From: Empedobacter brevis NBRC 14943 = ATCC 43319
GTDB taxonomy: Bacteria > Bacteroidota > Bacteroidia > Flavobacteriales > Weeksellaceae
Direction of reading: 5' to 3'
Assembly (NCBI RefSeq): GCF_000382425.1
Contig: NZ_KB908292.1
Location: forward strand, 186,001-250,000
Length of the DNA stretch: 64,000 nt
The first letter of the stretch is position 1. The number at the start of each line of letters is the position of its first letter. The position numbers and the translations under genes are program-made. Below, piece after piece: positions 7,377 to 16,378 of this stretch. The notes under the pieces were generated by a model. The model saw nothing but the letters and a program-made list of their open reading frames with translations, did no database searches and had not been told where the DNA came from.

Positions 7377-9809
7377 TTAGTACAATGCAGGAAATTCATT
7401 TGGTTTTGCTTCACGCATCAATTCATAAATTTGCTCTGTAATATCATCTACAGAAGGTTTTGAGAAATAATCACCATCAGTAGCATATGCAGGACGATGA
7501 GCTTTTGCTGTGATTGTCAACGGTGCACTATCTAATGTAAAGTATCCTCCTTGTTTTTCGATAATTTCTTGTAACAAGAAAGCACTTGCCCCTCCGGGAA
7601 CATCTTCGTCTACAATGACCAAACGATTTGTTTTTGATAAACTTTTCGCTACATCAGCCTGAATATCGAATGGCAATAACGACTGCGCATCAATCACCTC
7701 AACAGAGATTCCCAATTGTTCCAATTCTTTCGCTGCATCCATTACAATTCTCCAAGTAGAACCATAAGTTAACAATGTAATATCTTTTCCTTCTTTGGTG
7801 ATTTCTACTTCACCAATTGGTGTTGTAAACTCTCCGATATTTTTAGGTGCAGGTTCTTTCAATCTGTAACCGTTTAAACTCTCCACCACAATTGCTGGTT
7901 CATCCGCTTGCATTAATGTATTATAGAAACCTGCTGCTTTTGTTAGGTCGCGAGGGACTAACACATTCACTCCACGAACCAAATTCAAAATTCCTCCCAT
8001 TGGAGAACCTGAATGCCATACACCTTCCAAACGGTGGCCACGCGTTCTGATAATGACAGGCGCCTTCTGTCCTCCGTTTGAACGATAAAGAACCGTTGCC
8101 AAATCGTCAGAAATCCCCTGTAAACAATAAAGGATATAATCTAAATATTGAATTTCAGCAATTGGACGTAAGCCCCGCATTGCTAAACCAATTCCTTGTC
8201 CTAAAATTGTAGCTTCTCGAATTCCCGTATCTGAAATACGATCGATTCCGTATTTTGCCTGAAGACCTTCCAAACCTTGGTTGACATCTCCAATATTACC
8301 GGCATCTTCACCAAAAACTAACGCTTTTGGGTATTTTTCGAAAATTTTATCAAAGTTATCTCGAACAATTACACGACCGTCTTCTAATTCAGGATTGTCT
8401 CCAAATTCAGGTTGTACTTGTGGAACCTGTGTTGCAGAACCAGAAACTAATTTTGTTGAATAGATTTCTTCTTCTCTTTTCAATTTCGTTTCCAACCAAG
8501 AAAGTAATTCCCCTTTGGAACTTAAATTTTCTTGTCTTGTTAGACGTATAACTTTACGAACAGCTCCATAAACATCACGTTTGAACGGGCTTTTCTTTGC
8601 TTTAAGATTATTAATCTCAATGTTGATAAATGCTCCATTGGCACTTTCTGTCGCAACTTTATTTAGTACATCCAATGCTTGATTTTTCAAGTCTAAAATT
8701 GGATTCAAATAATCTTCCCAACATTGTTTTTGAGAAGCTTTCACCTCTGCTTTTATTTCTGCCTCTACTTGATCCAACTCTTCTGCAGAAATAATTGCTT
8801 CCGAATGATCTGAAAAAGCTAATATATATTCACGGAATTTTGCAATTCCATCAAATTCTTTTTCCCACGCCAAACGCTCTTCCGACTTATAACGTTCATG
8901 TGAACCGGAAGTTGAATGCCCTTGTGGCTGTGTACATTCTTGTACGTGTACAATACATGGAATATGATGCTCACGGGCAAATCTTTCTGCACGCGTATAA
9001 GCTTCTATTAATGCTGGATAATCCCAGGCTTTTACAGTAATAATTTCATACCCTCTTTCATTTTCTGTTCTTCCGAAACCAGATAATAATTCGGAAAGGT
9101 TCGATTTTGTACGTTGAAACTTTGCAGGAACTGAAATTCCGTAACCATCATCCCAAATCGAAACAATCATTGGTACCTGTAATACACCTCCCGCATTTAT
9201 TGTTTCCCAGAAATGTCCTTCAGATGTACTTGCATCTCCAATTGTTCCAAAAGCGATTTCATTTCCACTTACAGAAAATTGTTGTTCTGTATCTGATTCA
9301 GGAATATTTCGATAATATTTAGAAGCTTGTGCCAATCCCAACAAACGTGGCATCTGACCAGCTGTTGGAGAAATATCTGAACTCGAATTTTTTTGTTCTG
9401 TTAGTTTTTTCCATGAACCATCTTCATTTAATGAACGAGTTCCAAAGTGAGAAGTCATTTGACGACCTCCGGATGACGGCTCTTTTTCTAAATCTGTTAA
9501 AGCATATAACTGTGCAAAAAATTGTTCAACCGTTAATTGACCAATTGCGAACATAAATGTTTGATCGCGATAATACCCGGAACGGAAATCTCCATTTTTG
9601 AATACTTTTGCCATTGCAATTTGAGGTAACTCTTTTCCATCACCAAAAATTCCAAATTTAGCTTTCCCTGTAAGTACTTCTCTTCTTCCTAAAAGACTTA
9701 CTTCACGAGACATAAAAGCTGTTTTATAATCATTAATGATTTGGCTTTTAAATTCTTCGAAAGTAATTTTATTTACCTCTTTTGTTTCCATTTCTTTTGT
9801 TTGTTGCAT
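7377..9809 (-). CDS. Fused E1 alpha/beta of a 2-oxoacid dehydrogenase (2-oxoisovalerate type)
   Basis: One chain of about 810 residues carries both E1 subunits of a thiamine-diphosphate 2-oxoacid dehydrogenase. The alpha half has the ThDP/Mg site GDASTSEGHFWETIN (about 190-204) and the partner loop RTKSN; the beta half has VFGEDAG, ISDTGIREATILGQGIGLA and the transketolase C-terminal domain. Alpha-beta fusion is known in Bacteroidota, where these are usually annotated as branched-chain or generic alpha-ketoacid dehydrogenase E1. E2 and E3 are not nearby, so substrate choice (branched-chain versus pyruvate) is open. The frame extends upstream to 9848, but a TAAATTTG -7 box at 9819-9812 lies inside that extension, so 9809 (MQQTKE) or 9791 (METKEV) is the likely start. 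Confidence 0.88.
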   Translation of the reverse strand: MQQTKEMETKEVNKITFEEFKSQIINDYKTAFMSREVSLLGRREVLTGKAKFGIFGDGKELPQIAMAKVFKNGDFRSGYYRDQTFMFAIGQLTVEQFFAQLYALTDLEKEPSSGGRQMTSHFGTRSLNEDGSWKKLTEQKNSSSDISPTAGQMPRLLGLAQASKYYRNIPESDTEQQFSVSGNEIAFGTIGDASTSEGHFWETINAGGVLQVPMIVSIWDDGYGISVPAKFQRTKSNLSELLSGFGRTENERGYEIITVKAWDYPALIEAYTRAERFAREHHIPCIVHVQECTQPQGHSTSGSHERYKSEERLAWEKEFDGIAKFREYILAFSDHSEAIISAEELDQVEAEIKAEVKASQKQCWEDYLNPILDLKNQALDVLNKVATESANGAFINIEINNLKAKKSPFKRDVYGAVRKVIRLTRQENLSSKGELLSWLETKLKREEEIYSTKLVSGSATQVPQVQPEFGDNPELEDGRVIVRDNFDKIFEKYPKALVFGEDAGNIGDVNQGLEGLQAKYGIDRISDTGIREATILGQGIGLAMRGLRPIAEIQYLDYILYCLQGISDDLATVLYRSNGGQKAPVIIRTRGHRLEGVWHSGSPMGGILNLVRGVNVLVPRDLTKAAGFYNTLMQADEPAIVVESLNGYRLKEPAPKNIGEFTTPIGEVEITKEGKDITLLTYGSTWRIVMDAAKELEQLGISVEVIDAQSLLPFDIQADVAKSLSKTNRLVIVDEDVPGGASAFLLQEIIEKQGGYFTLDSAPLTITAKAHRPAYATDGDYFSKPSVDDITEQIYELMREAKPNEFPALY

Positions 9810-9811
9810 CA

Positions 9812-9819
9812 CAAATTTA
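9812..9819 (-). promoter_or_regulatory. Putative -7 box of the E1 gene
   Basis: TAAATTTG on the minus strand matches TAnnTTTG and ends two bases before the ATG at 9809. At the expected -33 position there is GTG rather than TTG. It decides the start choice: a start at 9848 would lie upstream of the promoter. Confidence 0.4.
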
Positions 9820-9913
9820 ACAAAAGATTTGTAACTTACACCATACAATTTACGTCTACCTAATGAATTAGATAAGAATTGTCAACAATAAAAACTAGTA
9901 TAAAATTAAACGT

Positions 9914-12655
9914 ATGAAGAAAACTTTACTGAGTTTATGCCTTGTTTTCACATTAGGCTCTACAACTTATGTTGTAGCTCAAACTAAAAACCAAACTGCA
10001 ACATTTGTTACGCAAGTGGAAGGAATTAAAGAATACAAACTACCGAATGGTTTGCAAGTTTTATTAATTCCGGATCAATCGCAGAGTAATATGGTGGTAA
10101 ACATTGTTTACAACGTTGGATCAAAACATGAAGGATATGGCGAAAAGGGAATGGCTCATTTATTAGAGCATATGTTATTCAAATCGACAAAAAATCTTGG
10201 TGATATCAAAAAAATGTTATCTGATAAAGGAGGAGCAGCGAATGGTACAACTTATTATGATCGTACAAATTATTATGAAATTTTTCCTTCTTCTGACGAA
10301 AACTTGCGTTGGAGTTTAGAGATGGAAGCTGATCGTATGATTAATGCGACAATTAAACAAGAAGACTTGGACAAAGAATTCTCTGTCGTTCGAAATGAAT
10401 TTGAAATTGGAGAAAACAATCCATCTAGTGTTTTGATGGAACGTGTAATTTCGGCTGGCTATTTATGGCACAATTACGGAAAATCAACCATTGGTTCAAA
10501 AGAAGATATTGAACGTGTAAAAACTCCTCAATTACGTAAATTTTATGAAAAATATTATCAGCCGGATAATGCCACTTTAATTGTAGCCGGAAAATTTGAT
10601 GAGAAAAAAGCGATCGATTATGTCAATCAGTATTTTGGAAAAATTCCAAAACCTACGCGTATTTTAGATGAAATTTTAACAGCAGAGCCTGCACAAGATG
10701 GAGAAAAATTTGTAGAAGTAAAACGTGCCGGAGACTCTCAATCTGTTGGCGTGATGTATCACGTTGCAGCTTACAGCGACAAAGATTATGCAGCAATAGA
10801 TGTTTTAAATAATATCTTAACTTCAGATCCATCAGGGTATTTATACAAATCTTTAGTCGATACACATAAAATTGCTTCTATTTGGGCTTATAGCCCGGAA
10901 GTTCGTGATGCAAGTTTTTTTTATATAGGAACTGAAATTCCAAAAGAGAAAAATATCGAACAAACCAAAAATGATATTCGTGCTGAATTGGACAAAGTTG
11001 CAACGATCAATTACACAGACCAAGATGTACAACGTGCAAAGGCTGCCATCATCAAAAACATCGAAAATCAAAAAAACAATACGATTAACTATGCGGTCAA
11101 TTTAACAGAAATTGTTGGAGCCGGTGATTATCGTTTAGGGTTCTTGTACAGAGATAATATTGAAAAAGTCACAAAAGAGGATGTAAAACGTGTTGCTGAA
11201 AAATATTTCAGAGCAAACAATAGAACAGTGGGAACTTTTATTCCGACAAAAGACGAAATTCGTGTAAAACCAAACGAATTAACCAATAATCAGATTACTG
11301 AATTGGTTTCTAATTACAAAGGTCGTGCTGCGGAAAAAGAAGCTAAACCTTTCGAAGCTTCTATCAAGAACCTAAAAGCTCATTATGCCGAAGGAAAATT
11401 AAGCAACGGGCTAAAATATGGAATGATTGACAAAGAAATTAAAGGTGAAAAAGTCATTCTTTCATTTAATTTACCTGTTTCAAATGAAAAAGATTTGGCA
11501 GACAAAGGAATGATCAGCCAATTAACTGCTCAGTTATTAACTGCTGGAACAAAAAATCTTACAAAAGAGCAGATCAAAGATCAATTAGATCTTTTAAAAT
11601 CTTCGGTTGGATTTAGATTTAGTGGTCAAACTTTAACTGTAAACATTAATACGTACAAAAATTCATTAGACAAAACAATGGATATTGTTCGCCAAATCAT
11701 TACAGAGCCTACTTTCCCTGAAGCAGAATTAAACAAAGCTGTAACAGAATATGTCACTTATTTAGATGCAAACACAAACGATCCGCAAGCTTTAGCATTC
11801 AATGAAATTAGTCGTTTAACTTCTAATTATCCTAAATCTTCTATTTTCTATACCGCTTCTTTCAATGAATTAAAAGAGGAGTTGAAAAAAGTGAAACAAG
11901 CAGATCTAGTTCATTTCTATAAAAATATTTTAGGTGCTCAAAATGGTGTTGTGTCAGTTATCGGAACAAACGACAAAGCTAAAATTGAAAAATTATTAAA
12001 TGAAACGTTTGGGAAGTGGAACAGTAAATCGAAATACGAAAAAGCCTACCCAACATTTACAGCAACTAAAAAAGAGGATAAGATTTACAATATCGCCGAC
12101 AAAGAAAATGCTGCTGCTGTTGGAGCCATTAATTTCAAGATGAATCGTGAAAGTGCAGATTATCCAGCAATGGTAATGGCGAATGAAATGATTGGAAGCG
12201 GCGGTTTCTTGTCTGCCCGTATTCCTATGCGATTAAGAGAGAAAGAAGGAATCAGCTACGGAGCAGGTTCTTATGTTTCTATTCCTAATGAACCTAAAAA
12301 TGACGTTGCTTCTTGGGGGTATTATGCTTTCTTGAACCCTACAAAACGTGAAGCTGTTGAAAAAGCGTTAAAAGAAGAAGTTTCAAAAGCATTAAAAGAC
12401 GGATTTACAGCAGAAGAATTAAAAACAAATATTGTAAGCTGGAAAAATAGCCGTAATACTTCTTTAGGTATGGATGGTACTTTATTAGGATTATCTAATA
12501 GCTATTTATTGAACGGAGTTAATTTTGATGAATTTGATAACTTGGAGAAAAAAGTCGATGCGCTTCAAGTGAACCAAGTAAATGAAGTTTTCAAAAAATA
12601 TATTTCGTTAGATAAATTGACATCGGTTTATACCGGAACTTTTGATAAAAAATAA
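9914..12655 (+). CDS. Secreted M16 family zinc metallopeptidase, double-length
   Basis: A signal peptide (about 1-22, ending VVAQ) precedes two M16 units. The first holds the inverted zinc motif HLLEH (residues 82-86) with the distal Glu expected in EFSVVRNEFE about 75 residues later. The second half (from about residue 490) has the M16 fold pattern but no HxxEH, as in the pitrilysin/processing-peptidase arrangement in which one half is catalytic and the other helps bind peptide. The 913-residue length is normal for the fused form. Likely role: degradation of peptides in the periplasm. Transcribed divergently from E1 across about 100 bp and ended by a strong hairpin. Confidence 0.9.
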   Translation: MKKTLLSLCLVFTLGSTTYVVAQTKNQTATFVTQVEGIKEYKLPNGLQVLLIPDQSQSNMVVNIVYNVGSKHEGYGEKGMAHLLEHMLFKSTKNLGDIKKMLSDKGGAANGTTYYDRTNYYEIFPSSDENLRWSLEMEADRMINATIKQEDLDKEFSVVRNEFEIGENNPSSVLMERVISAGYLWHNYGKSTIGSKEDIERVKTPQLRKFYEKYYQPDNATLIVAGKFDEKKAIDYVNQYFGKIPKPTRILDEILTAEPAQDGEKFVEVKRAGDSQSVGVMYHVAAYSDKDYAAIDVLNNILTSDPSGYLYKSLVDTHKIASIWAYSPEVRDASFFYIGTEIPKEKNIEQTKNDIRAELDKVATINYTDQDVQRAKAAIIKNIENQKNNTINYAVNLTEIVGAGDYRLGFLYRDNIEKVTKEDVKRVAEKYFRANNRTVGTFIPTKDEIRVKPNELTNNQITELVSNYKGRAAEKEAKPFEASIKNLKAHYAEGKLSNGLKYGMIDKEIKGEKVILSFNLPVSNEKDLADKGMISQLTAQLLTAGTKNLTKEQIKDQLDLLKSSVGFRFSGQTLTVNINTYKNSLDKTMDIVRQIITEPTFPEAELNKAVTEYVTYLDANTNDPQALAFNEISRLTSNYPKSSIFYTASFNELKEELKKVKQADLVHFYKNILGAQNGVVSVIGTNDKAKIEKLLNETFGKWNSKSKYEKAYPTFTATKKEDKIYNIADKENAAAVGAINFKMNRESADYPAMVMANEMIGSGGFLSARIPMRLREKEGISYGAGSYVSIPNEPKNDVASWGYYAFLNPTKREAVEKALKEEVSKALKDGFTAEELKTNIVSWKNSRNTSLGMDGTLLGLSNSYLLNGVNFDEFDNLEKKVDALQVNQVNEVFKKYISLDKLTSVYTGTFDKK

Positions 12656-12680
12656 TCTTTCATTTCATCCAATTATAAAA

Positions 12681-12712
12681 GAAGCTTCAGAAATATCTGA
12701 AGCTTTTTTTAT
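12681..12712 (+). terminator. Rho-independent terminator after the M16 peptidase gene
   Basis: AGCTTCAG (12683-12690) and CTGAAGCT (12697-12704) pair across a 6-nt loop and are followed by a run of T. Confidence 0.9.
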
Positions 12713-12874
12713 ATTTTTTTATGAATAAATAATTGTATTATTATTCATTTCCAGTCCAAAATGTAAAATTTTATGTTAAAAAACTTATCTTTTAACATAA
12801 TCGAAAGTTTTTGGCATTATAATTTCTTAACATTAAACCAATAAAAAAATATTTAACCTTAAATAATAATTTAT

Positions 12875-13891
12875 ATGCAAGGATTAGAAGACAACAATCA
12901 ACCAACGAGCAAAGGTAAAAATGGTTTAGTAGTACCTTTAGCTTTAGTAGGAATCTTATTGGCAGGAAGTGTTGGTTACAACATATATCAAGCAAATCAA
13001 ATAGGAAATTTAGAAAAGAATGAATCTCTGAATTCTCAAATCCTTAAAAATGAGACTGGTCAGAAAGATCAGATTCGTAGACAATATGATTCGATTTTAA
13101 ACGACTATACACAATACAAAGCTCGTATAGAGGATCGTAATAATTTGTTAGGAGATAAAGAAAATATGATTCAATTAAAGAATCAAGATATTCAAGAGAT
13201 TTTAGACAAAGATAATCCTACGGCAGATGAAATGAACCGTGCACGTAAAATGATCGCTGATTTAGAAGGCAGTGTAAAAAACTATAAATCTGAAGTTTCT
13301 CGTTTACAAAAAGAAAATGCAATTCTTGTACGCAATGTAGAAGATTTAAACAATAGAAATTCTGCTTTAACAACTGATAACAACAATTTAAAAGAAAGCA
13401 ACAAAGAATTAACATACAACTACGAAACTGAAAAGAATGTTCGTCAAAAAGACAACACGATTTCTAAAGGAAAAATAAACGAATTAAGTTCTACCTTATC
13501 AGTTTCTAATCAACAAATAAAAGGAATTCGTGTAAGAAACAGTGGAAAAGAAGTGGAAAAAACACGTGCAAAACGCATTGATAAAATTCGTGTTTCTTTT
13601 GACGTTGACCGTAATTCCAGAACAGAATCTGGTGATAAAAAATTATATGTTGCCATCTATAATCCTGATGGAACTTTAGGAAGATATGGAAATGCGCAAG
13701 GAGGACAAATTGAATTGAGATCCGGAGATACGGTAAATTTTTCTGATGCAATCAACTTCAATTATACAAATGGACAAACAAAAAATATAACTTTTGATTG
13801 GGAAAATGAAGAATTCCAAAAAGGAGTTTACACATTCAATGTATATGAGAATGGGTTTAAAATTAGTCAAGCAAAAATAACCCTAAACTAA
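12875..13891 (+). CDS. Membrane-anchored coiled-coil protein with C-terminal beta domain
   Basis: A short cytoplasmic N-terminus of about 18 polar residues is followed by one membrane segment (about 19-38, LVVPLALVGILLAGSVGYNI). Residues 45 to about 220 are rich in Glu, Lys, Asn and Gln with heptad spacing, indicating a long coiled coil. The C-terminal 115 residues look like a beta-sandwich (KIRVSFDVDRN, KLYVAIYNPDG, GVYTFNVYENG). There is no signal peptidase site, so it is a type II membrane protein with the coil outside the cytoplasm. I do not recognise a named family; a structural or envelope-spanning role is a guess. It has its own terminator. Confidence 0.8.
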   Translation: MQGLEDNNQPTSKGKNGLVVPLALVGILLAGSVGYNIYQANQIGNLEKNESLNSQILKNETGQKDQIRRQYDSILNDYTQYKARIEDRNNLLGDKENMIQLKNQDIQEILDKDNPTADEMNRARKMIADLEGSVKNYKSEVSRLQKENAILVRNVEDLNNRNSALTTDNNNLKESNKELTYNYETEKNVRQKDNTISKGKINELSSTLSVSNQQIKGIRVRNSGKEVEKTRAKRIDKIRVSFDVDRNSRTESGDKKLYVAIYNPDGTLGRYGNAQGGQIELRSGDTVNFSDAINFNYTNGQTKNITFDWENEEFQKGVYTFNVYENGFKISQAKITLN

Positions 13892-13913
13892 TTATTCATA
13901 TTACAAGACTAAC

Positions 13914-13943
13914 CAAAAAACTCAGCAAATGCTGAGTTTTTTT
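13914..13943. terminator. Terminator shared by convergent genes
   Basis: CTCAGCA (13921-13927) and TGCTGAG (13930-13936), flanked by A-rich sequence on the left and seven T on the right, can stop transcription in both directions: the coiled-coil gene ends at 13891 (+) and the methyltransferase gene at 13963 (-). Confidence 0.85.
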
Positions 13944-13962
13944 ATGATTTAATTTTAATTTT

Positions 13963-15564
13963 TTATCGTTTAAGAAGATTGATACTTACAGTAGCTAATT
14001 CATTGTTTGGAAACTTTTTAAACAATGTTTTATCAGGAACCAATCCTGTTTCTTGACAAATTCGATGAAACACCTCCACTTCAACGATATATTGATCCGA
14101 AAATCCATGTGTTGCATCATAAGCTGTAGCTGGTGTATTCCCCAAATTCTTCGCGGTTAAATCCGGAGCAATTGTGTGCAACTCAATTAACAACAACCCG
14201 AACTTTTCTACATAAGGTGCCCATTTTTTGAGGTGATTCAATAAATTTTGTTCGACATCATTGTTCGACAATCTTTTTCCTCTAAATGAAAAAGCTCCTG
14301 TAGACGAACTCACTCTAGTTGTCTTCACTTCTTTTACATCTTCCCAAATTCTGTTATGATCCAAAAATGTTCTGATGTTTAGCAAATCGCTCAATTCTAT
14401 TGAATAATCATTCCTCAAATCAGTTGCCAATCGATCCGGATCACCAATATCTCCCCAAATAACTTTTGCCCAAATATCATTTTTAATCAAATTGGCACGT
14501 GTTACTTTTAAAGCTGCTTGATTATAATCTGCTCCTACAAGAAAAAGAGGATATTCGTCCAAATGCTTTCCTCTCAAAGTTTGACGTTCTATCACATCAT
14601 ATAAATGCTGTAACAATGCTCCATTTCCACATCCCATATCCAAAATACCTTTCGGTTGTTCTTCAATTGGTCGATTAAATATATCAATAATAAATTCGTC
14701 TATTACTTTAAAATATGTGGAATGCGCACCTCCGCTGCCCCACACATTCATTTCTCGATTGACATGTTGCTCGTCTTCATTTGCTGCAATTTCTCTTAAT
14801 TTTGTTGGAGAGCCAAACAGTAAATCGTTCAACTTGGCAAACATCGGTAAATAAGATACTGTTACACCATAAGAAGTTGCTCTTCGTGCAAAGAACAATC
14901 CTGTTTCTGTAAACTTATAGTTTTTCTCATGTTTCGTAAACCATCCCAATTCTGACAGTCTTTCCAATATTTTTTCAAAAGCTTGAGGATTTTTATGAAA
15001 CTCATCCGGATTAAATGATGCTTCCATAAAATATTTATGAAACAATCCGCTCATACCCATTCGAACAATAATTGGTCCTACCAAAGCGCCTTCAATGTGT
15101 TTTGTAATCTGATAATGCAGCGGTTTTTCCAGAAATTCTTTCTCATCACTTGTCATCAAATATGTTTTGTATTTGTCAAATAATTTGACCCATTTTTTAC
15201 AAAACTCATCCGAAAAATCATGTTGATGTATGACCTCATCCTCTGCTAAAAAAACAGCTAAATCGTGGTAAATATCAATGTTTGTAAACGCCCGGTCTGA
15301 ATATTTAGTCGTTTGAATTTCGACAATTTCTTTTTCATTGTCTACACTGTATTCTAACATATTTTGAGAAGCCAAAACACGTAAAGCCACATTCAAATAA
15401 CCTTCATTCGTTTGAAACTCCTCTGTTAACTGATCCAACACCAGTGTTTTGTGCTCTACAATGTAATGCAGGATACCTTTACTCGCCAAAGCGTTCAGTA
15501 TCGGAGCTGTCACCAAACCATCGAGATGTCTAAAAATTAACGATCTCAAATATTTTTTATCCAT
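13963..15564 (-). CDS. Class I SAM-dependent methyltransferase with N-terminal winged-helix region
   Basis: The Rossmann SAM-binding motif GILDMGCGNGALLQHL lies near residues 302-317, followed by a second acidic strand (FLVGADYNQAAL) and a WGDIGDPD segment. The first 250 or so residues look like two winged-helix units (HLDGLVTAPILNALASKGILHYI and GLFHKYFMEASF...LERLSELGWF), the layout of small-molecule O-methyltransferases in which this part dimerises and covers the substrate. At 533 residues it is much larger than a typical stand-alone enzyme. It loosely recalls the methyltransferase domains embedded in polyketide assembly lines (AprA-like); that link is from memory and weak. No biosynthetic cluster surrounds it; the phosphopantetheinyl transferase is 28 kb away. 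Substrate unknown. Confidence 0.8.
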   Translation of the reverse strand: MDKKYLRSLIFRHLDGLVTAPILNALASKGILHYIVEHKTLVLDQLTEEFQTNEGYLNVALRVLASQNMLEYSVDNEKEIVEIQTTKYSDRAFTNIDIYHDLAVFLAEDEVIHQHDFSDEFCKKWVKLFDKYKTYLMTSDEKEFLEKPLHYQITKHIEGALVGPIIVRMGMSGLFHKYFMEASFNPDEFHKNPQAFEKILERLSELGWFTKHEKNYKFTETGLFFARRATSYGVTVSYLPMFAKLNDLLFGSPTKLREIAANEDEQHVNREMNVWGSGGAHSTYFKVIDEFIIDIFNRPIEEQPKGILDMGCGNGALLQHLYDVIERQTLRGKHLDEYPLFLVGADYNQAALKVTRANLIKNDIWAKVIWGDIGDPDRLATDLRNDYSIELSDLLNIRTFLDHNRIWEDVKEVKTTRVSSSTGAFSFRGKRLSNNDVEQNLLNHLKKWAPYVEKFGLLLIELHTIAPDLTAKNLGNTPATAYDATHGFSDQYIVEVEVFHRICQETGLVPDKTLFKKFPNNELATVSINLLKR

Positions 15565-15652
15565 TTTGGTTGATTTTTTCTACTATAAATATATTGATTA
15601 TTGTGAAAAAAATAAGTGAACAATAATCTAAAATTTTGGATGCTAAAATAAA

Positions 15653-15686
15653 AATGAAAACCTCATCAAATGATGAGGTTTTCATT
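15653..15686 (-). terminator. Terminator of the PepSY-like lipoprotein gene
   Basis: A near-perfect 16-bp stem (core CCTCATCA at 15661-15668 and TGATGAGG at 15671-15678, with AATGAAAA/TTTTCATT outside) sits just past the stop at 15688. The same CCTCATC/GATGAGG stem recurs at 37993-38010. Confidence 0.8.
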
Positions 15687-15687
15687 T

Positions 15688-16299
15688 TTAATCAATTTTG
15701 ATAAAATTTCCATTCAAATCGAATTTCAAATCAATTTTATTTTGCAACAATTCGACTTTAATTTCTTTATCCTTCTCGTCAATTTCTATTGATTTTGCAT
15801 CGATTTTGGGATATTTTGCTTGAAGGTATTTCACGATATTCTCCGGGAAAAATTTGATTGGAATTGCTTTTCCTAAACCATTTTTCACTTCAATCCAATC
15901 TCCATTCTCCGTAAATTCAATTTTAGTTCCGTCTTTTAACTGAACATTATATGTGGCAACATTTCGTTCAACTTCTTTCACCGCATTCAAAAACTCGATA
16001 TTTCCGAAATTTCTCGAAACAAAATTCTGAGCATTTACCGGCAGGTTATTCGCGGCAATCACTGTTTCATTCGGATCTAAAGCAACTGTTTTTTGCTGCC
16101 CATTGTCTTGTAAAACAGCATACGAATTTTGGAGAGTAGCTGATTCTGTATGATTGGGAATATCGCTCTCTGACGCGATAGGCTGTTCCGGCGTTTCGGC
16201 TTTACTTGAAATGACTTCTGTTTTTTCTGCTTGTTTTGAATTGCACGAATACAATGCAAAGACCGCAACAGCTGCTATAGATAATGCTATTTTTCTCAT
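15688..16299 (-). CDS. Lipoprotein with PepSY-like (DUF2874) domain
   Basis: The signal ends in the lipobox LYSC (Cys19), so this is a membrane-anchored lipoprotein. After a linker rich in Glu, Ser and Thr (to about residue 70) comes a domain of about 120 residues with two PepSY-like half units: LPVNAQNFVSRNFGNIEFLNA...TYNVQLKDGTKIEFTENGDW and FFPENIVKYLQAKYPKIDAKS...DLKFDLNGNFIKID. This matches the PepSY-like family common in Bacteroidota, thought to bind or inhibit partners outside the cytoplasm; no partner is evident here. It is followed by its own terminator and is probably transcribed alone. Confidence 0.8.
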   Translation of the reverse strand: MRKIALSIAAVAVFALYSCNSKQAEKTEVISSKAETPEQPIASESDIPNHTESATLQNSYAVLQDNGQQKTVALDPNETVIAANNLPVNAQNFVSRNFGNIEFLNAVKEVERNVATYNVQLKDGTKIEFTENGDWIEVKNGLGKAIPIKFFPENIVKYLQAKYPKIDAKSIEIDEKDKEIKVELLQNKIDLKFDLNGNFIKID

Positions 16300-16339
16300 G
16301 ATTTGGATTTTAATCGTTTATCAACAAGCATTATACCAC

Positions 16340-16372
16340 AAAAAAAAGCCGGTTAAAATTTAACCAGCTTTT
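16340..16372 (-). terminator. Terminator at the end of the glycosidase operon
   Basis: On the minus strand, arms pairing GGTTAAA with TTTAACC, extended by AAAAGC/GCTTTT around a mismatch, are followed by eight T. It lies 7 bp past the stop at 16379 and closes the gene series 23641-16379. Confidence 0.85.
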
Positions 16373-16378
16373 AAGAAT

